Shown: positions 7,476 to 8,161 of the stretch, one piece after another
Position numbering within the stretch: position 1 is the first letter of the stretch
Layout of the letters: each line of letters opens with the position of its first letter
NCBI GenBank assembly: GCA_948439925.1
Contig: CAOJNR010000046.1
Location: forward strand, 1 to 8,161
Direction of reading: 5' to 3'
DNA from: an uncultured Clostridia bacterium
GTDB lineage: Bacteria > Bacillota > Clostridia > Christensenellales > UBA1242
DNA: 8,161 nucleotides
The notes under the pieces: model-generated
What the model saw: only the letters and a program-made list of their open reading frames with translations
Databases searched by the model: none
Told to the model about the DNA's origin: nothing
Translations under genes and position numbers: made by a program

Positions 7476-7645
7476 GGTGCCTTAAACAGTGCCTTAGGCA
7501 GTGGCTTAGCCACTCACTATGCTTCGGTGCATTAGGCAGTGGCTTAGCCACTCACTATTCTTCGGTGCCTTAGGCAGTGGCTTAGCCACTTTCTATGCTT
7601 CGGTGCCTTAGGCACTTTCTATGCTTCGATTAGTAAGTGCCCCTG
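7476..7645. repeat. Tandem array of 38-bp units containing two palindromes
   Basis: Three 38-bp units follow head to tail at 7489-7526, 7527-7564 and 7565-7602, then a 26-bp unit at 7603-7628 that lacks 12 internal bases. A degenerate start lies at 7476-7488. Each full unit is GTGCCTTAGGCA, then GTGGCTTAGCCACT, then a CACTATGCTTCG-type tail. The second part with its preceding A is a perfect 15-base palindrome (AGTGGCTTAGCCACT). The first is a TGCCT/AGGCA hairpin, extended to GTGCCTTAGGCAC in the short unit. A related hairpin GTGCCCCTGGGCAC closes the array at 7638-7651. Units differ by only a few bases, so the expansion is recent. There is no reading frame and no spacer, so it is not coding or CRISPR. 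It may be a REP-like element. Confidence 0.9.
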
Positions 7646-7653
7646 GGCACACG

Positions 7654-7687
7654 AAAAAAGAAGGCTGATTTCTCAGTCTTCTTTTTT
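7654..7687. terminator. Bidirectional rho-independent terminator downstream of 16S rRNA
   Basis: AAAAAAGAAGGCTGA pairs with TCAGTCTTCTTTTTT as a 15-bp stem (one G-T pair) around a TTTC loop (7669-7672). Runs of A and T on the two sides let it work in both directions. On the minus strand it lies about 90 bases after the 16S 3' end, so it should end that rRNA transcript before the repeat array. Its core matches the terminator at 6467-6494. Confidence 0.88.
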
Positions 7688-7775
7688 CTAATCAAATAGT
7701 ATAGTCTTCACAAAGTTATTGACTAACAGTTCCTATCAATTACATAATTGGTAGAATCGACTTCTTTTCTCTTTA
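7688..7775. other. 16S downstream spacer, no gene found
   Basis: These 88 bases separate the 16S 3' end from its terminator. I see no tRNA on either strand, no start of 23S rRNA and no open frame. It would be the 3' trailer of the 16S precursor. A short palindrome, CAATTACATAATTG (7737-7750), and a plus-strand promoter-like pair (TTGACT at 7719-7724, CATAAT at 7743-7748, 18 bases apart) are the only structure noted. Confidence 0.6.
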
Positions 7776-8161
7776 AAAGGAGGTGATCCAGCGGCACCTT
7801 CCGATACCGCTACCTTGTTATGACTTCACCCCAGTCGCTGGTTTTACCTTAGGCGGCTGCCTCCCTTGCGGGTTAGCTCACCGACTTTGGGTCCCCCCAA
7901 CTCCCATGGCGTGACAGGCGGTGTGTACAAGACCCGGGAACGCATTCACCCCGACATTCTGATTCGGGATTACTAGCAACTCCGACTTCGTGTGGGCGGG
8001 TTGCAGCCCACAGTCCGAACTGAGACTATCTTTTTGAGATTCGCTTACTGTTACCAGCTCGCTGCTCTTTGTAATAGCCATTGTAGCACGTGTGTAGCCC
8101 AAGACGTAAGGGGCATGATGATTTGACGTCATCCCCACCTTCCTCCGTGTTATCCACGGCA
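7776..8161 (-). rRNA. rrs: 16S ribosomal RNA, 3' part
   Basis: The minus strand carries the last ~386 bases of 16S, cut by the window edge. Landmarks: GGAGGAAGGTGGGGATGACG, ATCATCATGCCCC, GGGCTACACACGTGCTACAA, TTGTACACACCGCC, the helix 45 GGAA loop whose adenines are the KsgA targets (7799-7802), and GGATCACCTCC with the anti-Shine-Dalgarno CCTCC (7779-7783). The exact mature end is set at 7776 by analogy. Two base pairs differ from the near-universal sequence and are compensated. In E. coli numbering, 1404-1497 is U-A instead of C-G (bases 7916 and 7821). Also, 1510-1525 is G-C instead of C-G (bases 7808 and 7793). A1377 is G. Compensation argues against sequencing error. The gene is followed by a terminator and protein genes, not by 23S. 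Confidence 0.97.

Noticed and set aside
7476..7645. CRISPR array
   Set aside because: The 38-bp units are adjacent with no variable spacers and are palindromic throughout.
7688..7775. tRNA gene in a 16S-23S spacer
   Set aside because: No cloverleaf, no TTCGA-type T-arm and no CCA end on either strand.
7878..8138. 86-codon open frame on the minus strand
   Set aside because: It lies wholly inside conserved 16S rRNA sequence; the open frame is incidental.

Overview
The window is AT-rich bacterial DNA from a low-GC Firmicutes-type organism, probably an uncultured one. The lineage call rests on three things. The recombination nuclease is of the AddAB type, with Bacillus/Clostridium-style Fe-S cysteines. 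The 16S rRNA 3' end reads as Firmicutes-like and carries an intact anti-Shine-Dalgarno. Several starts have AGGAGG-type ribosome binding sites. I cannot place it to order level; the 16S carries unusual paired substitutions.

Layout from left to right. Positions 1-4158 are all on the minus strand: a Myb/SANT-like coiled-coil protein (3397-4158), then addB (168-3287), then the first 62 codons of addA (1-187), which overlaps the end of addB by 20 bases. AddA and AddB together form the helicase-nuclease that processes double-strand breaks for RecA-dependent repair. Positions 4304-6393 are on the plus strand: a 298-residue protein I do not recognise, and an ABC exporter gene broken by an internal deletion that removed the second half of the membrane domain and the Walker A part of the ATPase, and also shifted frame. 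A strong bidirectional terminator (6467-6494) closes this block.

Positions 6497-7473 form a compact minus-strand unit: a near-consensus promoter (7445-7473), an ankyrin-repeat protein (6779-7429) and a 71-residue protein (6497-6712) that ends directly at the shared terminator. Upstream lies an array of 38-bp tandem repeats built from two palindromes (7476-7645), followed by a second bidirectional terminator (7654-7687).

The right end is the 3' part of a 16S rRNA gene on the minus strand (7776-8161). No tRNA, 23S or 5S follows it. A terminator lies about 90 bases past its 3' end, and unrelated protein genes come next, so this 16S copy appears unlinked from 23S. The 16S has two compensated base-pair changes at normally near-invariant places: 1404-1497 next to the decoding site, and 1510-1525 in helix 45. 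These also create mismatches to standard universal primers. The 16S features and the palindromic repeat array are the most interesting parts of the window. The rest is ordinary chromosomal content with a few oddities: an AddB with no P-loop, genes without a visible Shine-Dalgarno, and a decayed transporter.
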